NCBI RefSeq assembly: GCF_021391675.1
Contig: NZ_CP090096.1
Coordinates: forward strand, 868,001-932,000
Direction of reading: 5' to 3'
From: Neorhizobium galegae
Lineage (GTDB): Bacteria > Pseudomonadota > Alphaproteobacteria > Rhizobiales > Rhizobiaceae
DNA length: 64,000 nt
The notes beneath the pieces are model-generated. The model made no database searches, was not told the DNA's origin, and saw only the letters and a list, made by a program, of their open reading frames with translations. Both the position numbers and the translations under genes were made by a program. Numbering within the stretch: the first letter of the stretch is position 1; every line of letters begins with the position of its first letter. Below, one piece after another: positions 50,299-58,810 of this stretch.

Positions 50299-51645
50299 AT
50301 GACTGTTCTTCCGACACTCAAGTCCGCCACGCTCGCGGCCGTTCTCCTGGCCTCGACCGCCGTCTTCGCGTCCGCCAAGGATGTCACCATTTCCGTCTGG
50401 TCCGGCGGTTCCGGGCCGAACGACAACTACCGCACCGATGCCTTCGATATCGCTGCCGATATTCTCGAGCGCGAAGCCGCCATCCGCGGTCAGCAGCTCA
50501 ACATCATCGTCCAGAAGACGCCCTATTCCGGCTGGGAAGATTTCAAGCAGGCGCTGACGCTGGCCGCCGAAGCCAAGAAGGCTCCGAACATCGTCGCCAC
50601 CGGCCATGAAGACATCGGCCCCTGGGCGCAGGCTGGCCTCATCGTTCCGGTCGAGAAGTTCATCGACCTCGACTCGTGGCCGATCAGCGACATCTATCCG
50701 AACCTGATGGAGATCACCTCCTTCAACGGCTCCGTCTACGGCATCCCGCAAGACGCTGAGTCCCGTCCGTTCTTCTTCTGGAAGCCTTACATGAAGGCGA
50801 TCGGCTATTCGGAGGCCGATATCGAGGCTCTGCCGGCCAAGGTCGAAAAGGGCGAATATACGCTCAAGAACGTGCTCGAAGACGCCAAGAAGATGCAGGA
50901 CAAGGGCCTCGTCCAGGCCGGCTACGGCTTTTATCCGCGCACCAATAACGGCCCGGACTACTGGCAGTTCTACACGTCTTTCGGCGGCGTGATGGAAGAG
51001 GAAGGCAAGCTCGTCTTCGATAAGGCCGCGATGAAGCGCACCTACCAGTATTTCGCCGATCTCGTGAAGGCCGGCGTCACCAAGAAGAACCATATCGGCA
51101 TGCCGGGCGACCAGTGGTGGAAGGAAGTTGCAACCGGCAAGGCCGGCATCTGGCACGGCGGCACCTGGCATTATGCCCGTCTCGTCAACCAGGAAGGCCT
51201 GAAGGACTTCTTCACCAACGTTCAGTTCACGCTCGTACCGGCCGGCGAAGGCGGCAAGGCCAACACACTGACCCATCCGCTTGCTTACCTGCTGATGGCC
51301 GGCCATACCGAAGAAGAAACCCAGATCGCGGCCGACCTGATCAAGATCGCCTCCGAGCCACGCATCAATGCGCTGCATGCGATCAAGTCCGCCCATCTCG
51401 GTATCTCGCCTTCCGAAACCAAGGTCGACCTCTATGCGGCCGACCGCTGGGCTTCGGAAGCCACCGAACGCCTTCTGCCGCATGCCAACGCCATGCCGAA
51501 CAATGCCGATTTCGGCAAGTACTGGACGATCATGTGGAAGAACTTCGAAGCCTCCTGGACGGGTGCCAAGACCGCCGATGCCGCGGTCAACGATGCCGAA
51601 GCCGAGCTGAAGTCGACACTCGGCGCGGCGATCATCATCCGCTGA
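50299..51645 (+). CDS. ABC transporter substrate-binding protein, carbohydrate family (CUT1 type)
   Basis: A 448-residue exported protein. Signal peptide SATLAAVLLASTAVFASA, then KDVTISVWSGGSGPNDN at the mature N-terminus. Domain 1 has NIIVQKTPYSGWEDFKQAL, domain 2 IPQDAESRPFFFWKPYMK and KAGIWHGGTWHYARLVN, the pattern of MalE/UgpB-like proteins of CUT1 importers. Aromatic residues (FFFW, QWW, GTWHY) line the site. It is the first gene of the operon that includes two permeases, an ATPase, the GDPD-LacI fusion and an inositol-monophosphatase-like gene. Likely ligand: a glycerophosphodiester or related polyol phosphate. GGGGAG precedes the start by seven bases. Confidence 0.92.
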   Translation: MTVLPTLKSATLAAVLLASTAVFASAKDVTISVWSGGSGPNDNYRTDAFDIAADILEREAAIRGQQLNIIVQKTPYSGWEDFKQALTLAAEAKKAPNIVATGHEDIGPWAQAGLIVPVEKFIDLDSWPISDIYPNLMEITSFNGSVYGIPQDAESRPFFFWKPYMKAIGYSEADIEALPAKVEKGEYTLKNVLEDAKKMQDKGLVQAGYGFYPRTNNGPDYWQFYTSFGGVMEEEGKLVFDKAAMKRTYQYFADLVKAGVTKKNHIGMPGDQWWKEVATGKAGIWHGGTWHYARLVNQEGLKDFFTNVQFTLVPAGEGGKANTLTHPLAYLLMAGHTEEETQIAADLIKIASEPRINALHAIKSAHLGISPSETKVDLYAADRWASEATERLLPHANAMPNNADFGKYWTIMWKNFEASWTGAKTADAAVNDAEAELKSTLGAAIIIR

Positions 51646-51650
51646 CGCCG

Positions 51651-51689
51651 AGCGACTTACCCTGCTCGCACAGGGCGGGATAAGTCGCT
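51651..51689 (+). other. Stable hairpin between the binding-protein and first permease genes
   Basis: Stem AGCGACTTA (51651-51659) with TAAGTCGCT (51681-51689), inner pair CCCTG with CAGGG, small internal loop. It lies six bases past the binding-protein stop. Such hairpins commonly protect the upstream mRNA and attenuate expression of the permease genes. No T-run, so not a full terminator. Confidence 0.6.
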
Positions 51690-51777
51690 GACTGTAACCG
51701 GGCGAAACTCCTCGCCTCGAACTGTGGGCGGCGCTCGCTCCGCCGCCCACACCCATCCGTCTCCCAAGGCTTCACCC

Positions 51778-53079
51778 ATGCGAACGTCCCGAACGCTCGG
51801 ACTGGTGATGATCGCGCCCGCTGCGGTCATGATCGTCCTGTTCTTCCTGGTGCCGGTCGTCCTGACCGCCATCTTCGCCATGACCAATATGAGCACCGCG
51901 ACCGGCATTTCCGGCGGCGCCTGGCAGGTCACGCAAGGCGCCATCAACCGCCTGAAGGCAGACATGCCGGACCTTGCGGGCGGCATTGCCGAGCCGCGTT
52001 TCGTCATCGACGAGGAGGGGCTTGCAGCGCTGGAGGCCCTGAAGCTCAAGGCAGGTTTCAGCACTGAACTGCGCACCAGCCACATGGGCGAGGTCTTTCC
52101 CTCGCGTCGCGAGGCCGAACGCATGATCAAGGCGCTGAAGGACCGGCCCTCGACCCGCGAGGTCAAGCAGCTCTCCGACCTCTTCAACCGCTCGGTTCTG
52201 AATACCCGTTTCGAGACCCGCGACGGACTGATGGCGAGCCTCAAGAAGCTCGGCTTTAAACTGACGCCGGCCGAACAGGAGACGGTCGCCACGGCCACCT
52301 ATACCGGCTGGGTGTGGACGACGGAAAATTTCAGGATCATCGGCAACTCGCCGGACATGGCGCAGATCTTCCTCAACACCGCCTTCTACGTCTCGGTGAC
52401 GCTGCTCGTGTTCAACGTCAGTTACGCGCTCTTCCTCGCCATCACGACCCACTACATGCCGGCTTCGACCGCATCCGTCTTCCGCGCCATCTGGCTGCTG
52501 CCGCGCATCACGCCGGTCGTCATCTACGTGCTGATGTGGAAATGGCTGACCTGGGATAGCGGCTTCATCTCGATGTTCATGGGCCAGTTCGGTTACCCAG
52601 CGAAAAACTACCTGCTCGACAGTGCCTACAACGCCTGGTTCTTCGTGATCCTGATCAACGGCTTCATCGGCGCTTCGATGGGTATGCTGGTCTTCTCTTC
52701 CGCCATCAAGGCGATCCCGCAGACGCAGTTCCATGCAAGCGAGGTCGATGGCGCCAGCCGCTGGCAGCAGGTCCGCCACGTCATCCTGCCGCAGCTTCGC
52801 TGGCCGATCCTGTTCGTCACATGCTACCAGACCCTGTCGCTTCTCGCCTCCTTCAACGAAATCCTCCTCTCGACCCGCGGCGGGCCGGGGCGGGCGACCG
52901 AAGTATGGTCGCTCGCCGCCTACCACACCGCGCTCAACAACTATACCGGCAATCTGGAATACGGGCTGGGCGCCGCCATGGCGCTGGTGCTGGTGGTTGT
53001 CGGCATCGTCCTGTCGCTCATCTACCTGCGCATCTTCCGTTACGATACGCTGATCTCCAAGCCGCTGATCGAGGATTGA
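51778..53079 (+). CDS. ABC transporter permease (CUT1 type) with an extra periplasmic domain
   Basis: A 433-residue permease, about 130 residues longer than typical UgpA/MalF-like subunits. The first helix is LGLVMIAPAAVMIVLFFLVP. A soluble stretch of about 160 residues (roughly 45-190, rich in charged residues and containing RFVIDEEGLAALEALKLK) precedes the second helix near IFLNTAFYVSVTLLVF. The remaining core is normal, with the coupling helix EVDGASRWQQVRHVILPQLR and TRGGPGRATEVWSLAAYHTA. The extra domain must lie in the periplasm and could contact the binding protein, like the P2 loop of MalF. ATG 51778 was chosen; a GTG earlier has no support. Confidence 0.9.
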   Translation: MRTSRTLGLVMIAPAAVMIVLFFLVPVVLTAIFAMTNMSTATGISGGAWQVTQGAINRLKADMPDLAGGIAEPRFVIDEEGLAALEALKLKAGFSTELRTSHMGEVFPSRREAERMIKALKDRPSTREVKQLSDLFNRSVLNTRFETRDGLMASLKKLGFKLTPAEQETVATATYTGWVWTTENFRIIGNSPDMAQIFLNTAFYVSVTLLVFNVSYALFLAITTHYMPASTASVFRAIWLLPRITPVVIYVLMWKWLTWDSGFISMFMGQFGYPAKNYLLDSAYNAWFFVILINGFIGASMGMLVFSSAIKAIPQTQFHASEVDGASRWQQVRHVILPQLRWPILFVTCYQTLSLLASFNEILLSTRGGPGRATEVWSLAAYHTALNNYTGNLEYGLGAAMALVLVVVGIVLSLIYLRIFRYDTLISKPLIED

Positions 53080-53081
53080 GC

Positions 53082-53939
53082 ATGGCCGAAAAACCGCAAA
53101 TTTCGTCAAACACGACCTCGGCGAATTTCTCGAGCCTCCCGGTTATCCTGCTGCTCGGCCTTTTCAGCCTGCCGCTGCTGGTGATGTATGCCTATCTCTT
53201 CATCGATACGATCAGCGACACGGAAGTCGGCTCGCTGATCCCGAACGAGTTCACGCTGCGCCACTGGAGTTTCCTTTGGGAGACCAAGACCGGCAAGCCG
53301 AACATCTGGCTCGTCACGCTCAATACCTTCATCTTCGCAAGCTGCATCACCGGCGTCATCCTCACGGTCTCGTCGATGGCGGGTTATGTCCTGTCGCGCC
53401 TCAACGTGCCGGCACGCGGCTTTTTCCTCGCCGGCGTCATGGTGCTGCACGCCTTCCCGTCGGTGACGCTGATCATCGCCATCTTCATCGTGCTGCAGTG
53501 GATCGGCCTCTACAATTCACTGATCGGGGTGATCCTGGTGAAGGCTGCGGTCGAACTTCCGCTCGGCATCTGGCTGATGAAGGGTTTCTACGACACGGTG
53601 TCCTGGGAAATCGAGATGGCCGGCATCGTCGACGGCGCGTCGCGCTTCACGGTCTGGCGCCGGCTGGTGCTGCCGCAGATCAAGCCGGCGGTGATGGCGC
53701 TTGGCCTCTTTTCCTTCCTCACCGGCTGGAGCGAGTTCATCATGCCGCAGGTGCTGGCGCCAGGCGCGAAGGTGCAGGTCCTGTCGGTCTATCTGGCGGG
53801 CCTGATCATCGACGACAACAATTTCGATTTCGGCACCTTCAAGGCCGTCGGCGTCTTCTACGTCGTGCCGGTGCTGATCCTCTATGTCTTCTTCCAGAAG
53901 CATCTCATGAACATCTATGGCGGAGGCACCAAGGGCTGA
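53082..53939 (+). CDS. ABC transporter permease (CUT1 type)
   Basis: A 285-residue permease of MalG/UgpE type. First helix LPVILLLGLFSLPLLVMYAY, second VILTVSSMAGYVLSRLNVPA, coupling helix EMAGIVDGASRFTVWRRLVL and last helices VFYVVPVLILYVFFQKHLM. It pairs with the permease at 51778. Start is two bases after that gene's stop. Its own stop overlaps the ATPase start (TGATG). Confidence 0.94.
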   Translation: MAEKPQISSNTTSANFSSLPVILLLGLFSLPLLVMYAYLFIDTISDTEVGSLIPNEFTLRHWSFLWETKTGKPNIWLVTLNTFIFASCITGVILTVSSMAGYVLSRLNVPARGFFLAGVMVLHAFPSVTLIIAIFIVLQWIGLYNSLIGVILVKAAVELPLGIWLMKGFYDTVSWEIEMAGIVDGASRFTVWRRLVLPQIKPAVMALGLFSFLTGWSEFIMPQVLAPGAKVQVLSVYLAGLIIDDNNFDFGTFKAVGVFYVVPVLILYVFFQKHLMNIYGGGTKG

Positions 53940-54994
53940 TGCGTATACTGCTCGACAAGTTTTCTAAGAGTTTTGGCTCCACCAAGATCATCGAGGACAT
54001 GGACCTCGAGGTCGGCTCCGGCGAAATGCTGGCACTGCTCGGGCCTTCCGGCTGCGGCAAGTCGACGACGCTGTTTGCCGTCTGCGGCATTCATCGGCCG
54101 ACCTCGGGCCGCATCTTGTTCGGCGACCGGGACGTCACCCATCTGCCGAGCCAGGAACGCAATGTCGGCGTCGTCTTCCAGTCCTATGCGCTTTATCCGC
54201 ATATGACGGTGGAGGAGAATATCGGCTTCCCGCTGATGGTGAAGCGGGTTGCCTCCGCCGATATCAAGAGGCAGGTCTCCGATATCGCGGCGCTTGTCCA
54301 TATCGAAGATCTCCTGGGGCGGCGCCCGGCGCAGCTTTCCGGCGGCCAGCAGCAGCGCGTGGCGCTCGCCCGTGCCTTGATCCGCCGCCCGGACGTGCTG
54401 CTCCTCGACGAGCCGCTCGCCAATCTCGACGCAAAACTCCGCCTCGAAATGCGCTCGGAAATCCGCCGGCTGCAGAAGGAGACGGGTATCACCGCCATCC
54501 TCGTTACCCATGACCAGGTCGAGGCGATGTCGATGTGCGACCGCATCGCCATCATGAAATCGGGCGAGATCGTCCAGATCGCCACCCCGTCGGATATGTA
54601 CAAGGATCCTCGGACGTCCTTCGTTGCCAGTTTCCTCGGCAATCCGCCGATCTCCTTCCTCAAGGGCCGGGCCCAGCAGGGGGTTTTCGTGCTCGGTGAA
54701 AACGGCCTGCGCCTGCCGCTTGCCGCGGTTTCGGGTATTTCCGACGGCACCGCGCTCAGCCTCGGTGTCCGTCCCGAGCATTTCGGGACGGCAGGCGGTG
54801 TGCCCGTCGAGGGCAAGGTCGTGTTTGCGGAAACGCAAGGCCGCGAGAACCTTTACGACGTCGTACTGCCGGACGGCTCCGTGCTGCGCTCGATCCAGCC
54901 GGTGCGCGACGACGTGAAGCCGGGCGACAGCGTGCGCTGGAACCTCGACAGCGCCTCGACCTTCGTTTTCGCCGAAGACGGACAGAGATTGTGA
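53939..54994 (+). CDS. ABC transporter ATP-binding protein (MalK/UgpC type)
   Basis: A 351-residue ATPase. Walker [15 protein letters not shown]-loop VFQSYALYPHMTVEENIGF, signature [16 protein letters not shown], Walker B VLLLDEPLANLDAKLR, switch His in LVTHDQVEAMSM. The C-terminal TOBE/OB region (about 240-351) contains FLGNPPISFLKGR and LGVRPEHFG. It powers the two permeases. A single ATPase usually suffices as a dimer. The stop lies 11 bases before the chosen start of the GDPD-LacI gene. Confidence 0.95.
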   Translation: MRILLDKFSKSFGSTKIIEDMDLEVGSGEMLALLGPSGCGKSTTLFAVCGIHRPTSGRILFGDRDVTHLPSQERNVGVVFQSYALYPHMTVEENIGFPLMVKRVASADIKRQVSDIAALVHIEDLLGRRPAQLSGGQQQRVALARALIRRPDVLLLDEPLANLDAKLRLEMRSEIRRLQKETGITAILVTHDQVEAMSMCDRIAIMKSGEIVQIATPSDMYKDPRTSFVASFLGNPPISFLKGRAQQGVFVLGENGLRLPLAAVSGISDGTALSLGVRPEHFGTAGGVPVEGKVVFAETQGRENLYDVVLPDGSVLRSIQPVRDDVKPGDSVRWNLDSASTFVFAEDGQRL

Positions 54995-55005
54995 CGGAGG
55001 CTTCG

Positions 55006-56745
55006 ATGCGCGACTTTTCCGCCTTCTTCGGCAAATTCGGCTGGCCGGAAGGGAAGAACCGGCTGCCATTCTGCATCGGCCATCGCGGTGCAAGCGGCCA
55101 TGAACGGGAAAACACGCTCACCGCCTTCCGCCGCGCTGCCGAACTCGGCGCCGAAATGTGGGAACTCGATACCCAGATGACCTCGGACGGCGTGGTCGTT
55201 GTCTCCCATGACGATCACCTGCAACGGGTCTTCCAGAAGGACCTGCACATTTCGCAGATGACGTTTGCGGAGCTGCGCGCGGCGGTACCGGATGTGCCGA
55301 GCTTTGCGGAAGTCGCAGCGCTCGGGCGGGAGACCGGTTGCGGCCTTTACGTCGAGCTGAAGCGGCCGGGCACCGGCCCGCTCTGCTGGCAGCACCTGAA
55401 GGACATGGACCAGCCGTTCGCCTGTCTCGGTTCCTTCGATACCGCCCAGGTGCGCGAGTTGCGCGAGATGGGCTGCGACTATCCGCTTTCGGTGCTGATC
55501 CGTGTCGGCCACGATCCGCATGCGGCAGGGGAGGCGGCCGGCGCCGATATCCTGCATCTGTGCTGGGAAAAGGCGAGCGATACGCCGCAGGAATTCGTCA
55601 CCGAGGAACTGATCGACAGGGCTTTTGCCGAGGGCAAGGAGCTCGTGCTCTGGCACGAGGAGCGACCGGATGTGCTGAAAGACATCATGGCACTGCCGGT
55701 GCTCGGCATCTGCACCGATCTGCCGGACCTGATGCGGTCAAGGGAAACGAACAGCGTTTCCCGCGAGCCCCGCCGCGTCACCTCCTTCGACGTCGCCCGG
55801 GCGGCCGGCGTCTCCCGTGCCGCCGTGTCGCGCGCCTTCACACCGGATGCCAGCGTTTCGGAAAAAACCCGGCAGAAAGTGTATCAGGCTGCCAAGGAGC
55901 TCGGCTACCGGGTCAACTATCTCGCCCGCAGCCTCACCAACAAGCGGTCCGATTTCGTCGGCCTGGTTGCGGCGGGCCTCGACAACCCGTTCCGCACCCA
56001 GCAGCTCGAAAATCTCGCCCGTGCGCTGATCGCCCGCAACTACCGGCCGATCCTGCTGCCGACCTCCAAGGAAGCGGACAGCGCCACCGTTATCGGCCAG
56101 TTGCTGCATTACGCCGTCTCCGGGGTCATCATCACCTCGGATGCGCCGCCCTCGCATATTTTCGAGGAATGCGCGGTCGAGGGCGTGCCGATCGTGCTGG
56201 TCAACAAGGGCGAGGATTTTCCCTTCGTCGACCGGGTCGTCTCCGATGACCGGATGTCGGGTTACACCGCCGTCGACCATCTCGTCGAAGCGGGCGCCAA
56301 GAGGCTCGCCGTCATCGCCGGTAAGGCCGTCTCCTATTCCTCGCGCCGCCGCGCCGAGGCGTTTCAGAGCCGCTGCCAGATGCTCGGGCTCGATGCACCA
56401 CTGATCCCGGTCGCCATCAATGATTACGCCCATGGGCACGAGGCGGCGCGGGCGCTGATCGACATCGGCATAGACGGGGTGTTTTCGGTCAACGACTACA
56501 TGGCCTGCGGCGTGCTCGACGGGCTCGCCAAGGCCGGCCGGAGCTACGGTTCGGTCAAGGTGATCGGTCATGACGACATCCCTCAGGCAAGCTGGTCGGC
56601 CTATGACCTCACCACCTTCGTACAGCCCTGCGACGTCCAGGCGGAACAGGTGATCGATCTCCTGACCAGCCGGATGTCCGAACCGGACGCGGTCGCGCGG
56701 GTGGAATTCACGCCGGTGACGCTGATCAAAAGAAGAAGTGCATAA
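55006..56745 (+). CDS. Fusion protein: glycerophosphodiester phosphodiesterase + LacI-family regulator
   Basis: A 579-residue single reading frame with two complete modules. Residues about 20-245 are a GDPD TIM barrel with HRGASGHERENTL (His26), Glu53 and Asp55 in WELDTQMTSDG, His68 in VVSHDD, and VELKRPG (Glu117, Lys119): all catalytic and metal residues intact. It ends with the usual ICTDLPDL. A short linker leads to a LacI helix-turn-helix from residue 258 (TSFDVARAAGVSRAAVSRAF), hinge and sugar-binding domain to the end. No stop, frameshift or ribosome site with start codon separates them; an AAGGGA at 55740-55745 may be a relic. The enzyme should cleave glycerophosphodiesters; the LacI part should control this operon. 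ATG 55006 follows GGAGG by five bases. Confidence 0.9.
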   Translation: MRDFSAFFGKFGWPEGKNRLPFCIGHRGASGHERENTLTAFRRAAELGAEMWELDTQMTSDGVVVVSHDDHLQRVFQKDLHISQMTFAELRAAVPDVPSFAEVAALGRETGCGLYVELKRPGTGPLCWQHLKDMDQPFACLGSFDTAQVRELREMGCDYPLSVLIRVGHDPHAAGEAAGADILHLCWEKASDTPQEFVTEELIDRAFAEGKELVLWHEERPDVLKDIMALPVLGICTDLPDLMRSRETNSVSREPRRVTSFDVARAAGVSRAAVSRAFTPDASVSEKTRQKVYQAAKELGYRVNYLARSLTNKRSDFVGLVAAGLDNPFRTQQLENLARALIARNYRPILLPTSKEADSATVIGQLLHYAVSGVIITSDAPPSHIFEECAVEGVPIVLVNKGEDFPFVDRVVSDDRMSGYTAVDHLVEAGAKRLAVIAGKAVSYSSRRRAEAFQSRCQMLGLDAPLIPVAINDYAHGHEAARALIDIGIDGVFSVNDYMACGVLDGLAKAGRSYGSVKVIGHDDIPQASWSAYDLTTFVQPCDVQAEQVIDLLTSRMSEPDAVARVEFTPVTLIKRRSA

Positions 56746-57570
56746 ATGGTATCTGCATTCGATCTCTCCTCCCTGCAATCCCGCGAAAAGATCGCAATCG
56801 AGGTCGCCCGCCGGGTCGGCATGGAGGCCGCTGCCTTCCGCGCCGAAGCGCTTCCCGAAACGCTCGGTGTCGAGAACAAGGGCCTGCAGGATTTCGTCAC
56901 CGTCGCCGACAAGCGGGCTGAAAAAGCGATCCGCGCATCCCTGCTCGGCGAATTCCCTGACGATTCCTTCATGGGCGAGGAGGGTGGGGGGCAGTCCGGA
57001 GACCGCGGTACCTGGGTGGTCGATCCGATCGACGGCACCACCAATTTCATCCGCGGCTTCCGCCACTGGGGTGTCTCGATCGCCTTCGTCTCCGGCGGCG
57101 AGATCCTGGTGGGCGTGATCTACGACGCCGCGCAGGACCGGGTTTTTCACGCGATTCGGGGTGAGGGCGCCTTCAAGGAAGGCAAGCCGATCGCGGCGGC
57201 CAAGACCAGCGATCCCAACCAAGCGATCGCCATTCTCGGCCATTCCCGCCGCACCGATTTCGAGGACTACCTCGCGATCTCCCGAAAACTCTACGAGCGC
57301 GGCATCGACTACCGCCGCATGGGGGCCGCCGCGATCGGCCTCATCCGCGTCGCCGAGGGTGTATCCGATCTCTATTACGAACGGCACCTTTCATCCTGGG
57401 ACATGCTGGCCGGGGTGCTGATCGCCTCGGAGGCCGGCGCAACGATCGCCGTGCCGCCGCTCGAGGAACTGCTTTCACGCGGTGGGCCAGTGGTCGCCTG
57501 TTCGCGCGGGCTTGCCAGTGAATTCGCCTTCCTGATGGAAATGGAAGGCCTGTTCGTCGCGGCTGAATGA
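56746..57570 (+). CDS. Inositol-monophosphatase-family phosphatase
   Basis: A 274-residue enzyme of the IMPase/CysQ/histidinol-phosphatase superfamily. Metal-binding residues are in MGEEGGG (Glu pair), WVVDPIDGTTNFIRGF (Asp, Asp) and SSWDMLAGVLIASEAGA. LQDFVTVADKRAEKAI is the conserved start. It should remove phosphate from a sugar or polyol phosphate. Its start codon directly follows the stop of the GDPD-LacI gene. Together with GDPD this suggests cleavage of a glycerophosphodiester, then dephosphorylation of the released alcohol phosphate. Histidinol-phosphate or nucleotide phosphates are alternative substrates of the family. Confidence 0.9.
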   Translation: MVSAFDLSSLQSREKIAIEVARRVGMEAAAFRAEALPETLGVENKGLQDFVTVADKRAEKAIRASLLGEFPDDSFMGEEGGGQSGDRGTWVVDPIDGTTNFIRGFRHWGVSIAFVSGGEILVGVIYDAAQDRVFHAIRGEGAFKEGKPIAAAKTSDPNQAIAILGHSRRTDFEDYLAISRKLYERGIDYRRMGAAAIGLIRVAEGVSDLYYERHLSSWDMLAGVLIASEAGATIAVPPLEELLSRGGPVVACSRGLASEFAFLMEMEGLFVAAE

Positions 57571-57621
57571 GGTGAAGATGGCAGGTGCATTGACCGCGCA
57601 GATGTCGAGGTCGATGTATAG

Positions 57622-57638
57622 AGGGACCCCTTCGGGTT
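57622..57638 (+). terminator. Weak hairpin after the phosphatase gene
   Basis: GGACCCC-TTC-GGGTTCC with one mismatch, located 52 bases after the stop of the phosphatase gene and 27 bases before the next LacI gene. No strong T-run. May be a partial terminator. Confidence 0.35.
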
Positions 57639-57664
57639 CCTGATACCTCTGCTAAGTGATTTTG

Positions 57665-58696
57665 ATGCCATTCGAAGACAAAAAGAAAAGCCGTGTGACG
57701 CTTCTCGACGTAGCGCGGCGCGCCAATGTTTCCCGCGCCACCGCCTCGCTCGTCATCCGCAAGAGCCCGCTGGTCGGTACTGAGACGCGGGCGCGTGTCG
57801 AGGAAGCGATGCGCGAGCTCGGCTATGTCTACAACATGGGGGCCGCCCGGCTCCGGGCCGAGCGCAGCCACACCGTCGGCGTCATCGTACCCAATCTGAC
57901 GAACCCGTTCTTCGCCGAACTGCTGTCCGGCATCGAGGCGGTGATCGATTCGGCCGGCATGGTGGTGATCCTTGCCAATAGCGGCGATCTCGTCGAACGG
58001 CAGGACATGGTGATGCGGCGCATGCGCGAACACGGCGTCGATGGCGTTATCGTCTGCCCGGCGGCCGACACCGAACCCGCGTTCCTTCACCGGCTCGCCG
58101 AATGGAATCTACCCTTGGTGCAGGTGCTCCGCCAGATTTCCGAAGAAGTCGATTATGCCGGTTCCGATTATGCGGCGGGCATGCGCCAGGCGGTGGATTA
58201 TCTCGCTTCGCTCGGCCACCGGACGATCGCTTTTGCCGTCCATGGGCCGATCCATTCCGCCTATCGCGAGCGCGTCGAAGGATTTTGCGATGCCATGCAG
58301 TCGCGCGGGCTCGATCCGAGCATGATCGTGCGCCTGCCGATCCAGATCGGCGAGATCGCCGATGCGGCGCATCTCCTGTTCGGCGAGGGCGAACAGCCGA
58401 CGGCGGTGATCTGCTTCAACGACGTGATCGCACTCGGCCTTTCCGCCGGCCTCTACGATCGGGGCCTGAAGGTCGGCGAGAACTTTTCGCTGATCGGTTT
58501 CGACGACGTGACGGACGCGGAGGCTATGCGACCAAGGCTCACCTCCGTTTCCACCGCACCGGTGACGATCGGCGCGAATGCCGCGAGGCTTCTCCTCGAC
58601 CGGCTGACCGATCCCACCCACCCGTCTCGCAAGGTTGTGAATGAAACGGTTTTGCATATCCGCCAATCCTGCGGGCCAGTGGCCATTTCGGCCTGA
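57665..58696 (+). CDS. LacI-family transcriptional regulator
   Basis: A 343-residue regulator. DNA-binding domain (about 10-65): RVTLLDVARRANVSRATASL, hinge GYVYNMGAARLRAERSHTVG. The effector domain has VPNLTNPFFAELLSGIEAVI, the YAGSDYAAGMRQAVDYLASL segment, ICFNDVIALGLSAGLYDRG and FDDVTDAEAMRPRLTSVST. It is followed by the amino-acid-type ABC operon, with a perfect palindrome (58739-58754) in between, so it probably controls that operon. LacI control of such an importer is uncommon. ATG 57665 was chosen over a GTG three codons earlier. Confidence 0.93.
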   Translation: MPFEDKKKSRVTLLDVARRANVSRATASLVIRKSPLVGTETRARVEEAMRELGYVYNMGAARLRAERSHTVGVIVPNLTNPFFAELLSGIEAVIDSAGMVVILANSGDLVERQDMVMRRMREHGVDGVIVCPAADTEPAFLHRLAEWNLPLVQVLRQISEEVDYAGSDYAAGMRQAVDYLASLGHRTIAFAVHGPIHSAYRERVEGFCDAMQSRGLDPSMIVRLPIQIGEIADAAHLLFGEGEQPTAVICFNDVIALGLSAGLYDRGLKVGENFSLIGFDDVTDAEAMRPRLTSVSTAPVTIGANAARLLLDRLTDPTHPSRKVVNETVLHIRQSCGPVAISA

Positions 58697-58738
58697 CAAC
58701 AATCCGGCGGCTTGCGGTTGACGTCCGGACCAAAAGCT

Positions 58739-58754
58739 TTTAGATCGATCTAAA
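58739..58754. promoter_or_regulatory. Perfect 16-bp palindrome, candidate LacI operator
   Basis: TTTAGATCGATCTAAA, perfectly symmetric with a central CG step as in LacI/GalR operators. It is partly overlapped by AAAAGCTTTT (58732-58741). It lies 43 bp after the LacI stop and 57 bp before the start of the importer operon. Confidence 0.65.
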
Positions 58755-58810
58755 TGAACAGGCGCCGCAGAGGAGTGGCGCTCTTTCGACATCATTGGGG
58801 AGGTCCCAAG

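Noticed and set aside
51772..53109. A 445-codon minus-strand open frame opposite the first sugar permease
   Set aside because: Rich in charged residues as expected from an antisense of a membrane protein; no family motif.
55738..57387. A 549-codon minus-strand open frame spanning the GDPD-LacI and phosphatase genes
   Set aside because: Antisense shadow; it spans two real genes and contains no family motif.
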